64,000 nucleotides of DNA from ATX-6F1 sp943369485. Its GTDB lineage: Bacteria; Cyanobacteriota; Cyanobacteriia; PCC-6307; Cyanobiaceae. The notes beneath the pieces were generated by a model. That model was not told the origin of the DNA and ran no database searches. It was given only the letters and a program-made list of their open reading frames with translations. This document shows, one piece after another, positions 46,666 through 54,008 of this stretch. The translations under genes and the position numbers were made by a program. Each line of letters opens with the position of its first letter. Position 1 is the first letter of the stretch. The stretch is from positions 62,001-126,000 of the forward strand of contig CALRNH020000007.1 of NCBI GenBank assembly GCA_943369485.1, read 5' to 3'.

Positions 46666-47851
46666 ACCCCTGATCCCCACGAACCCTGCCGAAGCCCTGG
46701 CGCGGGCCCGGCAGCGACTGCAGGAGGGCAAGGGTCCTGAAGCGCGGCCTTGGCTGCAGGCGGCTTGCGCCGATGCCCAGGCACTGCCAGCGGACGAGGC
46801 GGCCGAAGCCTGGTGCCTGCTCGGGTTCGAGCAAAGAGCCCAGGGGGAAGAGAGCCCGGCGGGCCATTCCTTTCTGCGGGCTCTCCATCACCATGGCGAC
46901 TGCGAACAGGCCCTGTGGGCGCTCGACTTCCATCGCTGCAGTCAGGAGCTCATGGAACAGCTCCTGCCTGGACTGGAGGCCCTGGTGAACCAAGGGCGCT
47001 GCCGGCACCCCCGAGCAATGGAAGTCCTGGCCGATTGGCACCACCAGGTGGGGGACCGCCCCGCGGCCAAGCGCTTCTTTCGAGCCCTTGCCGGCGACCC
47101 CGGCGGGAACCCATCGGGGGATCGGCGGCCGGAGGCGCTGGTGATCGGGGCGCCCAAATGCGGCACCACCTCCCTGATGGCCTACCTGGGGGCCCACCCC
47201 AGCGTGTGGTCCCAGCCCCGCAAGGAGCTCCACTTCTTCAACAACCGCTGGGACTGGGGCCAGGAGTGGTACCGCGAACAGTTCCCGACCCGAGGGCCGG
47301 GGAGGCCCCTGGTGCGGATGGAGGGCACCCCCGACTACCTGCAGAACCCGGCGATCGCCGAGCGGGTGCGGCGGACCCTTCCGGGGGTCAAGCTGATCGT
47401 GCTGTTGCGCGAGCCGGTGGAGCGTGCCCTGAGCTGGTACCACCATCAACGGCGCTGGGGCGGACTGGTGGGCAGCCCAGAAGCGGTGCTCGAGCGGGAA
47501 CTAGAGGAGCTGAGCGCCCTGCCGGCAGCGGAGCGGCAAGGCCTGGGCTGGAGAGCGCCGAATTGCCTGGCCGGAAGCCTCTATGACGGGCAATTGCTGT
47601 CATGGAAATCACATTTTCCTAAGAAAGATCTGCTGATGTTGCGGTTTGAAGACCTGCGCCGTGAACCCCGACAGCTGACACGCCTGGCCCTGGCCTTCCT
47701 GGGGCTCGACCCCGACGAATTGCCGACGCACACACCATTCCCGGTGCTGAACAGCGCCCCAGATCCCTATCCCAAGCTGGATCCTGGCCTCGCCCAGCTC
47801 TGCCGCCGGACCCTGCTGTCGGGCGCCCATCAGCTCTGGGGACGCATTTGA
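46655..47851 (+). CDS. Sulfotransferase with N-terminal helical repeats
   Basis: ATG at 46655 follows a GTG in the same frame, and either could start the protein (398 residues). The first 150 residues are TPR-like helices. The rest is a PAPS-dependent sulfotransferase with the 5'-phosphosulfate loop LVIGAPKCGTTSLMAYLGAH, the 3'-phosphate motif IVLLREPVERALSWYHH and a heparan-type ending. It should sulfate a sugar of a glycan or glycoprotein using PAPS in the cytoplasm. It is the third gene of the GT2-GT61 operon and precedes an RTX gene. Confidence 0.87.
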   Translation: MGAEPLIPTNPAEALARARQRLQEGKGPEARPWLQAACADAQALPADEAAEAWCLLGFEQRAQGEESPAGHSFLRALHHHGDCEQALWALDFHRCSQELMEQLLPGLEALVNQGRCRHPRAMEVLADWHHQVGDRPAAKRFFRALAGDPGGNPSGDRRPEALVIGAPKCGTTSLMAYLGAHPSVWSQPRKELHFFNNRWDWGQEWYREQFPTRGPGRPLVRMEGTPDYLQNPAIAERVRRTLPGVKLIVLLREPVERALSWYHHQRRWGGLVGSPEAVLERELEELSALPAAERQGLGWRAPNCLAGSLYDGQLLSWKSHFPKKDLLMLRFEDLRREPRQLTRLALAFLGLDPDELPTHTPFPVLNSAPDPYPKLDPGLAQLCRRTLLSGAHQLWGRI

Positions 47852-47928
47852 GATCGTCACATCCGCAACCGCACCGCCTGCAAGTCGGAGGAAATCCTGA
47901 GAGTTGGCTGACAAAGTGGAACAAAGCC

Positions 47929-47958
47929 TTGCCTGAGCCATTGAAGACAAGTTACTCT
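47929..47958 (+). promoter_or_regulatory. Possible promoter of the first RTX gene
   Basis: TTGCCT and TACTCT are spaced by 18 bases, ending 28 bases before the RTX start codon. An AGAAG ribosome-site-like sequence precedes the ATG. This 135-base gap is AT-richer than the surrounding genes. The match to a sigma-70 promoter is moderate. Confidence 0.35.
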
Positions 47959-47986
47959 TTGGGAAATTTGAAAAAACAGAAGATCA

Positions 47987-48829
47987 ATGTCCGAGGCAGT
48001 ATTAAGACTTTTTAAAGCAAGCTTTTTCAGCAACCCCACCTCGGCACCTGATCTCACCGTAATCAACCCTCTAGCAGTTTTGCTTACTCCCGGCTCACCT
48101 GTTGAGCTGGTGGGTGCAAAACAGCTCATCACTACCACCGCCAACACATCCGCCACGCCAGTGCAACTGGTGGTGAACGGCGCCAACAACCAGGTGAACC
48201 TCGGCTTTGGGGCGGCCGTCGTTAACGTGATCGGTGGCGGCGCCATCGTTGAGTGTATACAACTGCTGGATTCCTTCGGGCAGCCCATCCCCGACGCGGG
48301 CAAGCAGATCAAACTGGGCGATTCCACCATCCCCTACAACGGCGCTACCGTCGACCTCACCGCTACGGTCGCCGGCGACTTTGGAGCACCTGAATCCATC
48401 ACTCAGGCTGCCGGGGGCATCGCCGCTCCAACCGGCGGCTTTGCCTACTACACCCATGGGGGCACGGGCAACGACTCCATCCTGGGCTCCACCCTCAACG
48501 ACTTCATCCGCGGCGGGGCCGGCGACGACTTCATCTCTGCTGGTGACGGCAACGATCTGGTGCGGGGCGGCACCGGCAATGACTCCGTCTTCCTCGGACT
48601 CGGGAACGACACGCTCTACTACTCGCTCGATCAGGTGGGAGGCGCCAACGCCGACACGGTCGGCGACTTCCTCAGCGGCACCGACAAGATCGTCGTTCAG
48701 GCCGGCATCACGTCCGCCATCTCCGCTGATGGCAAAACGGTCACTTTTACCGCTGGTGCACAAACCACCACGCTCTTCAACCAGGCCGGCACCTTCGCAT
48801 CGAGCGACATCATCAACTTCGTGGCCTAG
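47987..48829 (+). CDS. RTX calcium-binding repeat protein, likely type I secretion substrate
   Basis: The 280-residue protein has no signal peptide. Residues 1-155 form a Thr/Val-rich beta-like domain of unknown type. About four RTX nonapeptide units follow (GGTGNDSIL, GGAGDDFIS, AGDGNDLVR, GGTGNDSVF), binding Ca2+ in a beta-roll. The C-terminal 80 residues (TDKIVV, TFTAGAQTTTL, ending DIINFVA) resemble the end of the second RTX protein and fit an uncleaved secretion signal. A T1SS operon lies within 10 kb. It could be a surface or coat protein. Confidence 0.85.
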   Translation: MSEAVLRLFKASFFSNPTSAPDLTVINPLAVLLTPGSPVELVGAKQLITTTANTSATPVQLVVNGANNQVNLGFGAAVVNVIGGGAIVECIQLLDSFGQPIPDAGKQIKLGDSTIPYNGATVDLTATVAGDFGAPESITQAAGGIAAPTGGFAYYTHGGTGNDSILGSTLNDFIRGGAGDDFISAGDGNDLVRGGTGNDSVFLGLGNDTLYYSLDQVGGANADTVGDFLSGTDKIVVQAGITSAISADGKTVTFTAGAQTTTLFNQAGTFASSDIINFVA

Positions 48830-48863
48830 GCCGCCCCAATCCAACCCGGCACCTGAGTCACTT

Positions 48864-48898
48864 CCGGTTCACCTCCCCTGGCGTGGACCGGAATTTTT
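48864..48898 (+). terminator. Intrinsic terminator after the first RTX gene
   Basis: A nine-base-pair stem (CCGGTTCAC with GTGGACCGG, one G-U pair) with a ten-base loop is followed by AATTTTT. It lies 34 bases after the stop codon and would end the plus-strand transcript. Confidence 0.7.
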
Positions 48899-49336
48899 AT
48901 GTCCGCAACGACCGGACCATCACCCCAGCAGGCCTCGATCAGTGCGATCAGTGCCTCCTCAGGAGGCGACCCCGGCCAAATTTCTGCCCTAAAAAACGTA
49001 GCTATCGCTACAAATCATTGGGGGGATTGATTCCCTCAAGGGTTCAGGACATGCCCGTCAGCGTCGGGGAGCACTCCGAACATCGTGAATGGTGGAAAAG
49101 CTCAGAAGTGCCTGAAGAGAGCCTGTGAATGGCATCGCTCCCACAGATTCCCCTCCTACGGTTCATTGGCTCCATCGATTCCATCGTTGGGCTGCGGGCG
49201 ACAACACCACCATTCGTGACCGACACGACAGACAACTGGCCTCTCTAACTGAGATGGTGACCGAGATGGAAGCCACCAAGGCTGAGGGACCAGGCGATCC
49301 ATCCAGGCATTATCAGGATTTCAAAACATCAACTGC
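48899..49336. other. Intergenic stretch without a supported gene
   Basis: Only short frames occur here (for example a 71-codon frame from GTG at 49125) with no recognisable motif, repeat phase or ribosome site. I see a possible promoter at its right end and nothing else I can support. Confidence 0.4.
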
Positions 49337-49366
49337 TTGACTTCTCAGACCGTTCTCCCATAGCCT
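49337..49366 (+). promoter_or_regulatory. Possible promoter of the second RTX gene
   Basis: TTGACT (49337..49342) and TAGCCT (49361..49366) are separated by 18 bases, and the RTX start codon follows 26 bases later. The -35 box is close to consensus and the -10 is weak. The terminators on both sides make the gene an independent unit. Confidence 0.4.
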
Positions 49367-49392
49367 TTCGCTACCCATCGCTGCATCCACCC

Positions 49393-50127
49393 ATGTCTGA
49401 ACCCCATCTCCCCCCTAATCTCATTTTCGGCACCCCAGGTGGTGATGTGCTGTTTGGGGGCGACTCCAACGACATCATCTTTGCCGGCAAAGGAAACGAT
49501 TTCATCGATGGTGGTGCCGGCAACGACATCATCTTTGCTTCCAAGGGCAAAGACACCGTCGACGGCGGTGCCGGCAACGACATCATCTTCGGATCCAAGG
49601 GTGTTGATAACCTCTCCGGTGGATCTGGCCAAGACATCATCTTTGGTGGCTCCGGCAAAGATCTGCTTTCGGGAGGATCCGGTAATGACATTCTCTTCGG
49701 CGAATCCGGCAACGACCTGATCTGGGGAGACGATGGCGATGACAAGATCGACGGCGGACTCGGCGATGACCAGATCTTCGGCGGAGAGGGCAACGACAGC
49801 ATCTTCGGCGGTTCCGGCAAGGACACCATTTCTGCCGGAGGTGGCAACGACTGGGTCGTGGGAGGGAAGGGCAACGACCTGATCAACCTCGGAGCCGGCG
49901 CCGACACCCTCTTCTTCAGCGCCGCCACGCTCGCGGGCGGTGGCACGGATACGATCTTTGACTTCACCACCGGTGTCGACAAGATTGTTCTCAGTGGGCT
50001 GACCTCCTCCAACGTCAGCTTCGCCAACAGTGGTCAGTCGATCATCTTCACGGCTGGAGCCAACACCACCACGTTGGTGAGCAATGCCGACAAGTTCCAA
50101 CTCTCCGACATCAACTTCATCGTCTGA
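49393..50127 (+). CDS. RTX protein made almost wholly of nonapeptide repeats
   Basis: The 244-residue protein has no signal peptide. From about residue 12 to 165 it consists of roughly fifteen GGxGxDxI(F) units (for example GGAGNDIIFA, GGSGNDILFG, GGEGNDSIFG). These form a Ca2+-loaded beta-roll outside the cell. The C-terminal 80 residues (DTIFDFTTGVDKIVLSG, FTAGANTTTLV, ending SDINFIV) match the first RTX protein's end. It has essentially no other domain, so it may act as a structural coat, adhesive or Ca2+ scaffold. Its own promoter and terminator make it monocistronic. Confidence 0.88.
   Translation: MSEPHLPPNLIFGTPGGDVLFGGDSNDIIFAGKGNDFIDGGAGNDIIFASKGKDTVDGGAGNDIIFGSKGVDNLSGGSGQDIIFGGSGKDLLSGGSGNDILFGESGNDLIWGDDGDDKIDGGLGDDQIFGGEGNDSIFGGSGKDTISAGGGNDWVVGGKGNDLINLGAGADTLFFSAATLAGGGTDTIFDFTTGVDKIVLSGLTSSNVSFANSGQSIIFTAGANTTTLVSNADKFQLSDINFIV
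49436..49890 (+). repeat. Array of degenerate 27-base RTX-coding units
   Basis: Units such as GGCAACGACATCATCTT recur about every 27 or 54 bases with changes at third positions. The array encodes the nonapeptides and could support slippage or recombination that alters repeat number. Confidence 0.75.
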
Positions 50128-50154
50128 TCCCCTTGCAGCAGCGGTTCAGCTCTC

Positions 50155-50180
50155 AGCCACCCCTAGCGGGGTGGCTTTTT
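50155..50180 (+). terminator. Strong intrinsic terminator after the second RTX gene
   Basis: A perfect nine-base-pair stem (AGCCACCCC with GGGGTGGCT), loop TAGC, then five T residues. It lies 28 bases after the RTX stop codon and 20 bases before the sulfotransferase start. Confidence 0.92.
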
Positions 50181-50199
50181 GATGGCAGGATCTTCAGCC

Positions 50200-51063
50200 A
50201 TGGGTGAGTCCAGCCTCCGCTGCCTCGAACCGCTGCGGGAGCTGGAAATGCTTTCCCCCTGGTTCGATGCCAGCGCCCCCAGCCAAAGAGAGCTGGAGCC
50301 GATCGAAGAAGCCCGGCGCCTGCTGGTGTTGCTGGCTCCACCGCGGTGCGGATCGTTCCACCTCTGCCGGCTGCTATGGGAGCTGGGCTTTGGGAAGCCC
50401 ACGGAATACCTCAATCCCAATCCGCTCTACCGCTCCGCCCTCGGCCGCTGGGGACGGGTGGGAACAAGGGATTGGGTGGCGGCCTTGGTGGCGGAGCGCT
50501 CAGGTCGCTCCCGGTTCAGCGGCACCCCCTTTTTCTCCCTCAAGCTGCAGGCGAACCAGGGACGGGGCTCGTTTGAGCAGGTGCTGAGGCGCAGCTTTCG
50601 AGCGCCCCGATCGGCGATCGGGCTCCGGCAGGAGGAGCCGCTGGTGGTGCTGCTGCGGCGGCGGGATTCGGTGGCGGCGATGGCATCGCTGCACTTCTCG
50701 AGATGCACCGGGGCCTACGACCTGGGTCTGGTGATGACCCACCAGGGGTTGCCGATCGGATGTCTGCTGGATCCCGCGGCCATCCGCCAGACGATCGACG
50801 AGTACCAGCGCCACCTGCTTTGGCTGGATCAAGCCGCCCAGAGCCGATCGCCCGCATGGGAGCTGTGGCTGGAGGATCTGGTGGCGGACCAGGCGGCGGC
50901 ATTGCAGCAACTGGTGTCGGTCCTGGAGCCGGAGCTGACCCTGGGCGCCGGCGACCCACGGCTGGCGGTGGGCATCCGGCGCGATGCCTCCCCCTGGGTG
51001 GAGGAACGGCGGACCTGGATCAGCCGCATCGCCGAACGGGTGCAGGAGCTGGGCGGCAGCTAA
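50200..51063 (+). CDS. Stf0-like sulfotransferase
   Basis: ATG at 50200 follows an AGGA ribosome site by nine bases, so it is chosen over ATG at 50182, which touches the terminator. The 287-residue protein has a PAPS-binding opening LLVLLAPPRCGSFHLCRLL and a structure resembling Stf0 enzymes, which sulfate sugars such as trehalose. The 3'-phosphate region appears at LVVLLRRRDSVAAMASLHFS. No terminator separates it from the convergent GT gene, which overlaps it by four bases. Second sulfotransferase of the window. Confidence 0.75.
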   Translation: MGESSLRCLEPLRELEMLSPWFDASAPSQRELEPIEEARRLLVLLAPPRCGSFHLCRLLWELGFGKPTEYLNPNPLYRSALGRWGRVGTRDWVAALVAERSGRSRFSGTPFFSLKLQANQGRGSFEQVLRRSFRAPRSAIGLRQEEPLVVLLRRRDSVAAMASLHFSRCTGAYDLGLVMTHQGLPIGCLLDPAAIRQTIDEYQRHLLWLDQAAQSRSPAWELWLEDLVADQAAALQQLVSVLEPELTLGAGDPRLAVGIRRDASPWVEERRTWISRIAERVQELGGS

Positions 51064-52043
51064 CGCAGGCGGGGGCTGACGCTGGGCCGATCGTCAAGGC
51101 TCAGGCACCCGAGCAACGAAGACAACCATGGGGCGGGGATCGTTCGGGCCAACCCCAGGGCGTGGCGGCCGATGAGCGGCCGGCACCATCCCGCCAGCAG
51201 GGCTCGTCGCCGTTGCTCAAGAAGGGTGGGCGGCAGGCGCTGCAACAGGTCGGCGGGTTCCTGCCCCATGGCTGCGGGCACGGGAGGCAACCGGCCAGCC
51301 CGGGCGAGAGCCGCCAGGGTGCGATTGGCCTCCAGCTGGCCCTGGAGCCGCAGGGGGTCCCACCAATGGCGCCAGGGAGCGGCGGCTGGCCTCGGATGCT
51401 CCGGGCCCCCAAGGCGCAGATCCAAGCCGTGGGGCAAGCTGCGCATGCCCTCGGCGATCAAGTGAGCGAGGGTGGTGTCGGACCGCAGGAACAGGCGCTC
51501 GAACAGATCGATGTCATCGAAGCCCCAGCCCAACAGCCAGGGGTTAAAGCCCCCCACCGCCCGCAGGGCAGCAGCTTCGACGGCGAACAGGCCCAGGTCA
51601 TCGAGGTTGCCCTGGCCGGCGAGGCCGCCCGGCAGATGCCGCAGCTGCAGGGTGGCCGCCGCCGGATCGAAGCCAGTGAAGAAGGGCTCCTCCAGCAGGG
51701 CATCGGCATCGGCCTTGAGGATCCAGGGGTGGGCGGCCTCGCGGAAGCCGCGGTTGTAGGCACGGCTCAGCCACCAGGTGCTCTCCCCCTCCACCCGCAG
51801 CAACCGCAGCCGGGGATCAGCCGGCAGATCGGCCGCGGTGATCGGCACCTGAGACGACCAATCAACGATCAGGTGCTCGGCGTGGGTGCCGAAGCGGCTG
51901 ATCGAGGCGGCCGTGATGCGCAGCTGGGCGGTGCGGTTACGGGCTGCGGTGACGATGGAATAGGGGTCGATCAGGGGTCGAGCACGCTTCAAAGGTTTGA
52001 ACCTGGACGGGTGAGGTGATCTGGCTTTTCTGGGCACCCCCAT
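51060..52043 (-). CDS. GT-A glycosyltransferase, galactosyltransferase-like (GT7/GT2 type)
   Basis: ATG at 52043 (MGVPRKARSPHPSRFKPLKR) is preferred; the open frame starts 17 codons earlier. The 327-residue protein has the region WILKADADALLEEPFF with a DxD-like metal site. The C-terminal motif NPWLLGWGFDDIDLFERLFL is typical of N-terminal/C-terminal galactosyltransferase families. A decayed partial copy lies at 53.8-54.0 kb. It is divergent from an AbrB-like antitoxin gene, with starts 23 bases apart. Confidence 0.82.
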   Translation of the reverse strand: MGVPRKARSPHPSRFKPLKRARPLIDPYSIVTAARNRTAQLRITAASISRFGTHAEHLIVDWSSQVPITAADLPADPRLRLLRVEGESTWWLSRAYNRGFREAAHPWILKADADALLEEPFFTGFDPAAATLQLRHLPGGLAGQGNLDDLGLFAVEAAALRAVGGFNPWLLGWGFDDIDLFERLFLRSDTTLAHLIAEGMRSLPHGLDLRLGGPEHPRPAAAPWRHWWDPLRLQGQLEANRTLAALARAGRLPPVPAAMGQEPADLLQRLPPTLLEQRRRALLAGWCRPLIGRHALGLARTIPAPWLSSLLGCLSLDDRPSVSPRLR

Positions 52044-52065
52044 CGTTACCCTCTGAGGCGATGCT

Positions 52066-52299
52066 GTGGACGCTTTGCTCACCTTGTCTTCCAAGGGTCA
52101 GTTGGTGATCCCGGCACGGTTGCGGCGGCTCCTGGGGCTGCAGGCCGGCGATCGGCTGGCCTTGAGCCTGGAGGCTGATGGCCTTCGCCTGATTCCGCAG
52201 GATCCCGCAAAGACCAGCGCCGCCAGAACCTTGATCGGTTGCACGGGCGATCAGGGCCCGGCACTGGCTCTGGAAGCGATGGATCCGGCCTGCTTTTGA
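52066..52299 (+). CDS. AbrB/VapB-type antitoxin
   Basis: GTG at 52066 starts a 77-residue protein with MDALLTLSSKGQLVIPARLR, a swapped-hairpin AbrB domain, followed by LRRLLGLQAGDRLALSLEAD. It would repress its own promoter and bind a PIN toxin. Only a C-terminal PIN remnant follows, so it is probably an orphan antitoxin. The tail after residue 48 is not conserved-looking. It is intact as a reading frame. Confidence 0.72.
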   Translation: MDALLTLSSKGQLVIPARLRRLLGLQAGDRLALSLEADGLRLIPQDPAKTSAARTLIGCTGDQGPALALEAMDPACF

Positions 52300-52345
52300 G
52301 GGTCTGCTTGCGATTCGCCACCTGCATCTTGAGTAACACAATCTC

Positions 52346-52495
52346 GTGAGGCAGGCTCTGGACGTCCACCCTCAAGGCATGGACTTCGCTGATGCCCTGC
52401 ACCTCGCTCTCCGTGAAGGTTGCGGAGCCCTGATCAGTTTCGATCGGTCCATGGCGGTACTGGCCCTGCAACTGAATCTTCAGCCTGCCGAGAAT
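52346..52495 (+). pseudogene. C-terminal fragment of a PIN toxin downstream of the antitoxin
   Basis: The frame reads VHPQGMDFADALHLALREGC then ALISFDRSMAVLALQL, which is the third and fourth acidic region of PIN nucleases. The N-terminal half with the first catalytic Asp is absent, and only about 45 bases separate it from the antitoxin stop. It is the broken partner of the gene at 52066. Beyond 52495 the frame runs on into unrelated sequence. Confidence 0.65.
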
Positions 52496-52628
52496 CCACC
52501 AGCACCCGCGGGAGCATCACGGCGATCCATCTTCAGCGGAACAGCCCCGCGCTGGAGGGTGTTCTTGCCTTGCAGAAAAGCGCGCAAAGCTGCTGGAGCC
52601 TCACGGCCCACCCCCTCTCAGAGGAACT
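52480..52628 (-). pseudogene. Remnant of a second VapB 3' end and VapC 5' end
   Basis: On the minus strand the sequence reads PAALRAFLQGKNTLQRG, nearly the same as PAALHGFLQGKNTFQRE at the end of the antitoxin at 53071..53274. A neighbouring frame then gives MLPRVLVDS, like the opening of the toxin at 53074 (TPSRVVVDS). It is therefore a homologous copy truncated at the start of the toxin, and it abuts the plus-strand PIN fragment. Confidence 0.6.
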
Positions 52629-52669
52629 GAACCAGCAAAGGGGGTCACATCACCGCTGCAGCGTTCCGT

Positions 52670-53074
52670 TCAGGTGCCGTTTGCCATGGGGCCTGAATCG
52701 ATCCACTCCACGTCGGAAATGCCGCGAAAATCGTTGTCCATGGTGTGCAGCCTGGCCTGGTGATCCCTGGCTGTGGCCAGGATGATGCTGTCAGCCATCG
52801 GCAGCTGAAGGGAATGGCTCAGCTGGGCTGCAGTAAGGGCCAGCCGGCTGTCGAGATCCACCACCTGGCCGCGTTGCATCACGGCGGCCGCCTGAATGGC
52901 CTGAGCCTCGCCGTGTTCGCGGAGCACCCACTTGAACACCTCAAAGATGCTGATGGCGGGCACCACCAGGGAGCATTCATCGGCCATCAGGGCCAGGAAA
53001 TGCTAGGCCTGCCGACCATCGGTGAACACTTCAATCCAGCCTGAGGAATCCACGACAACCCGTGAGGGCGTCAC
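52670..53074 (-). pseudogene. VapC PIN toxin with an in-frame amber codon
   Basis: From GTG at 53074 the frame reads MTPSRVVVDSSGWIEVFTDG. It meets TAG at 53003..53005 (codon 24) and then continues open for the rest of 135 codons. The downstream part has a normal PIN core, with EVFKWVLREHGEAQAIQ and the acidic motif LPMADSIILATA. Only the one stop breaks the gene. The start overlaps the antitoxin stop by four bases (GTGA). Reinitiation at ATG 52987 would give a PIN protein without its first catalytic aspartate. Confidence 0.75.
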
Positions 53075-53274
53075 AGGCGATCTCCCTCACGCTGGAAAGT
53101 GTTCTTGCCCTGCAGAAAACCATGCAAGGCGGCTGGTGGCTGGCTGGGCACCAGCTCAATGCGTCCTGGCAAGGCGATCACCTGAAGGGTCTGGCCGGGG
53201 CTGAGGCCGAACTGCTCGCGTACCCGCTTGGGAATCACGACCTGAAACTTGGGGGATACGGTTGTGACATCCAT
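53071..53274 (-). CDS. AbrB/VapB-type antitoxin, intact
   Basis: ATG at 53274 (MDVTTVSPKFQVVIPKRVRE) gives 67 residues. The AbrB hairpin is followed by EQFGLSPGQTLQVIALPGRI and a C-terminal arm (PAALHGFLQGKNTFQRE) that would wrap the toxin. Longer readings upstream have no support. It is translationally coupled to a toxin gene that carries a nonsense codon, so the antitoxin may now act alone as an autoregulator. Confidence 0.8.
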   Translation of the reverse strand: MDVTTVSPKFQVVIPKRVREQFGLSPGQTLQVIALPGRIELVPSQPPAALHGFLQGKNTFQREGDRL

Positions 53275-53351
53275 CGAGAAGGTGTTGCACCATTGATGGA
53301 TCGATCCTAATTCGGTTTGCGGAGGGGCGCTCGAAGGTCTGTGCGTCAGGG

Positions 53352-53546
53352 CATCCACGCCACCTGGCGTACCTGGAGCAGCTGGTGGAGCGGGCGCGAC
53401 AAAGTGGCCACAGGCCTCAAGATGCTCCATTCTCGGCCCACACCTTGCAGGCCTTGCTGAAGGAACGCATCACGCGTCTGGATGGGGCCAAGGCCCGTGT
53501 TGATCTCCAGCATTTCCTTGCTGATCCGCAGGCACTGGAGATCTGA
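53352..53546 (+). pseudogene. Possible C-terminal fragment of an AbiEii-like nucleotidyltransferase toxin
   Basis: The plus-strand frame reads HLAYLEQLVERARQSG, then LKERITRLDGAKARVDLQHF and LADPQALEI before TGA. The pattern of helix, LKERIxxLDxxxARxDVxxFLxDPxxLE is like the C-terminus of AbiEii-type toxins. There is no start codon or nucleotidyltransferase core upstream, and the sequence after the stop seems to continue the helix in another frame. The call rests on pattern memory alone. Confidence 0.35.
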
Positions 53547-53819
53547 CCTGCGGAGTATGACCAAGAGCTCGCCAAGCGTTCCGCATCAAGGTGGTTTGAC
53601 CTTGCTGCGGAATGCTTGTTGAACAATGGAGCCGCCAGCCCGGTCATGCCCACCTGGCCAGCAGCACCATCACCGCCGGGAGCTGCTGGCCGGCGATGCC
53701 ATGGCTGGGCGCGGCAATCCCGCGGATGGACAGAACGCGGACCAGGCTGATCTCTGCTTCCCAGCCATAGGCATGCAGATACACCTCTATTCGGCTTCGC
53801 CGAGAAGCCTGCGGCTACG
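53547..53819. other. Decayed stretch without a supported gene
   Basis: No coherent frame with a recognisable motif was found. It lies between the AbiEii-like relic and the GT relic and is probably eroded accessory DNA. A CGGCTTCGCCGAGAAGCC palindrome-like segment near 53790 is the only structure noted. Confidence 0.35.
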
Positions 53820-54008
53820 TATTGGTCGATCTCATCAAAACCCCGGCCCAGCAAACAGCCAGGGGTTGAAATTCCCCACCGCGCGCAAGACCTGCGCTTC
53901 GACGGCGAACAGAAAGAAGGGCTCCTCCAGCAACGCATCGGCTTCCGCTTGGAGGATCCAGGCGGCGGCCTCGCGGCAGCCCCAGTTGAAGGCGCGGCAG
54001 GTGTGCGC
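53820..54008 (-). pseudogene. Decayed partial copy of the galactosyltransferase-like gene
   Basis: The minus strand reads CRAFNWGCREAAAWILQAE, then ADALLEEPFFLFAVEAQVLR and AVGNFNPWLF before a TGA in frame. The gene at 51060 has the same blocks (SRAYNRGFREAA, WILKADADALLEEPFF, LFAVEAAALRAVGGFNPWLL), but with about 30 extra residues after EEPFF. The copy thus has an internal deletion and a frame break around GFDEID. It is a relic of a paralogue. Confidence 0.7.

Noticed and set aside
48883..49340. Small frames of 81 and 71 codons between the two RTX genes
   Set aside because: No ribosome site, motif or consistent codon use; one contains the terminator region.
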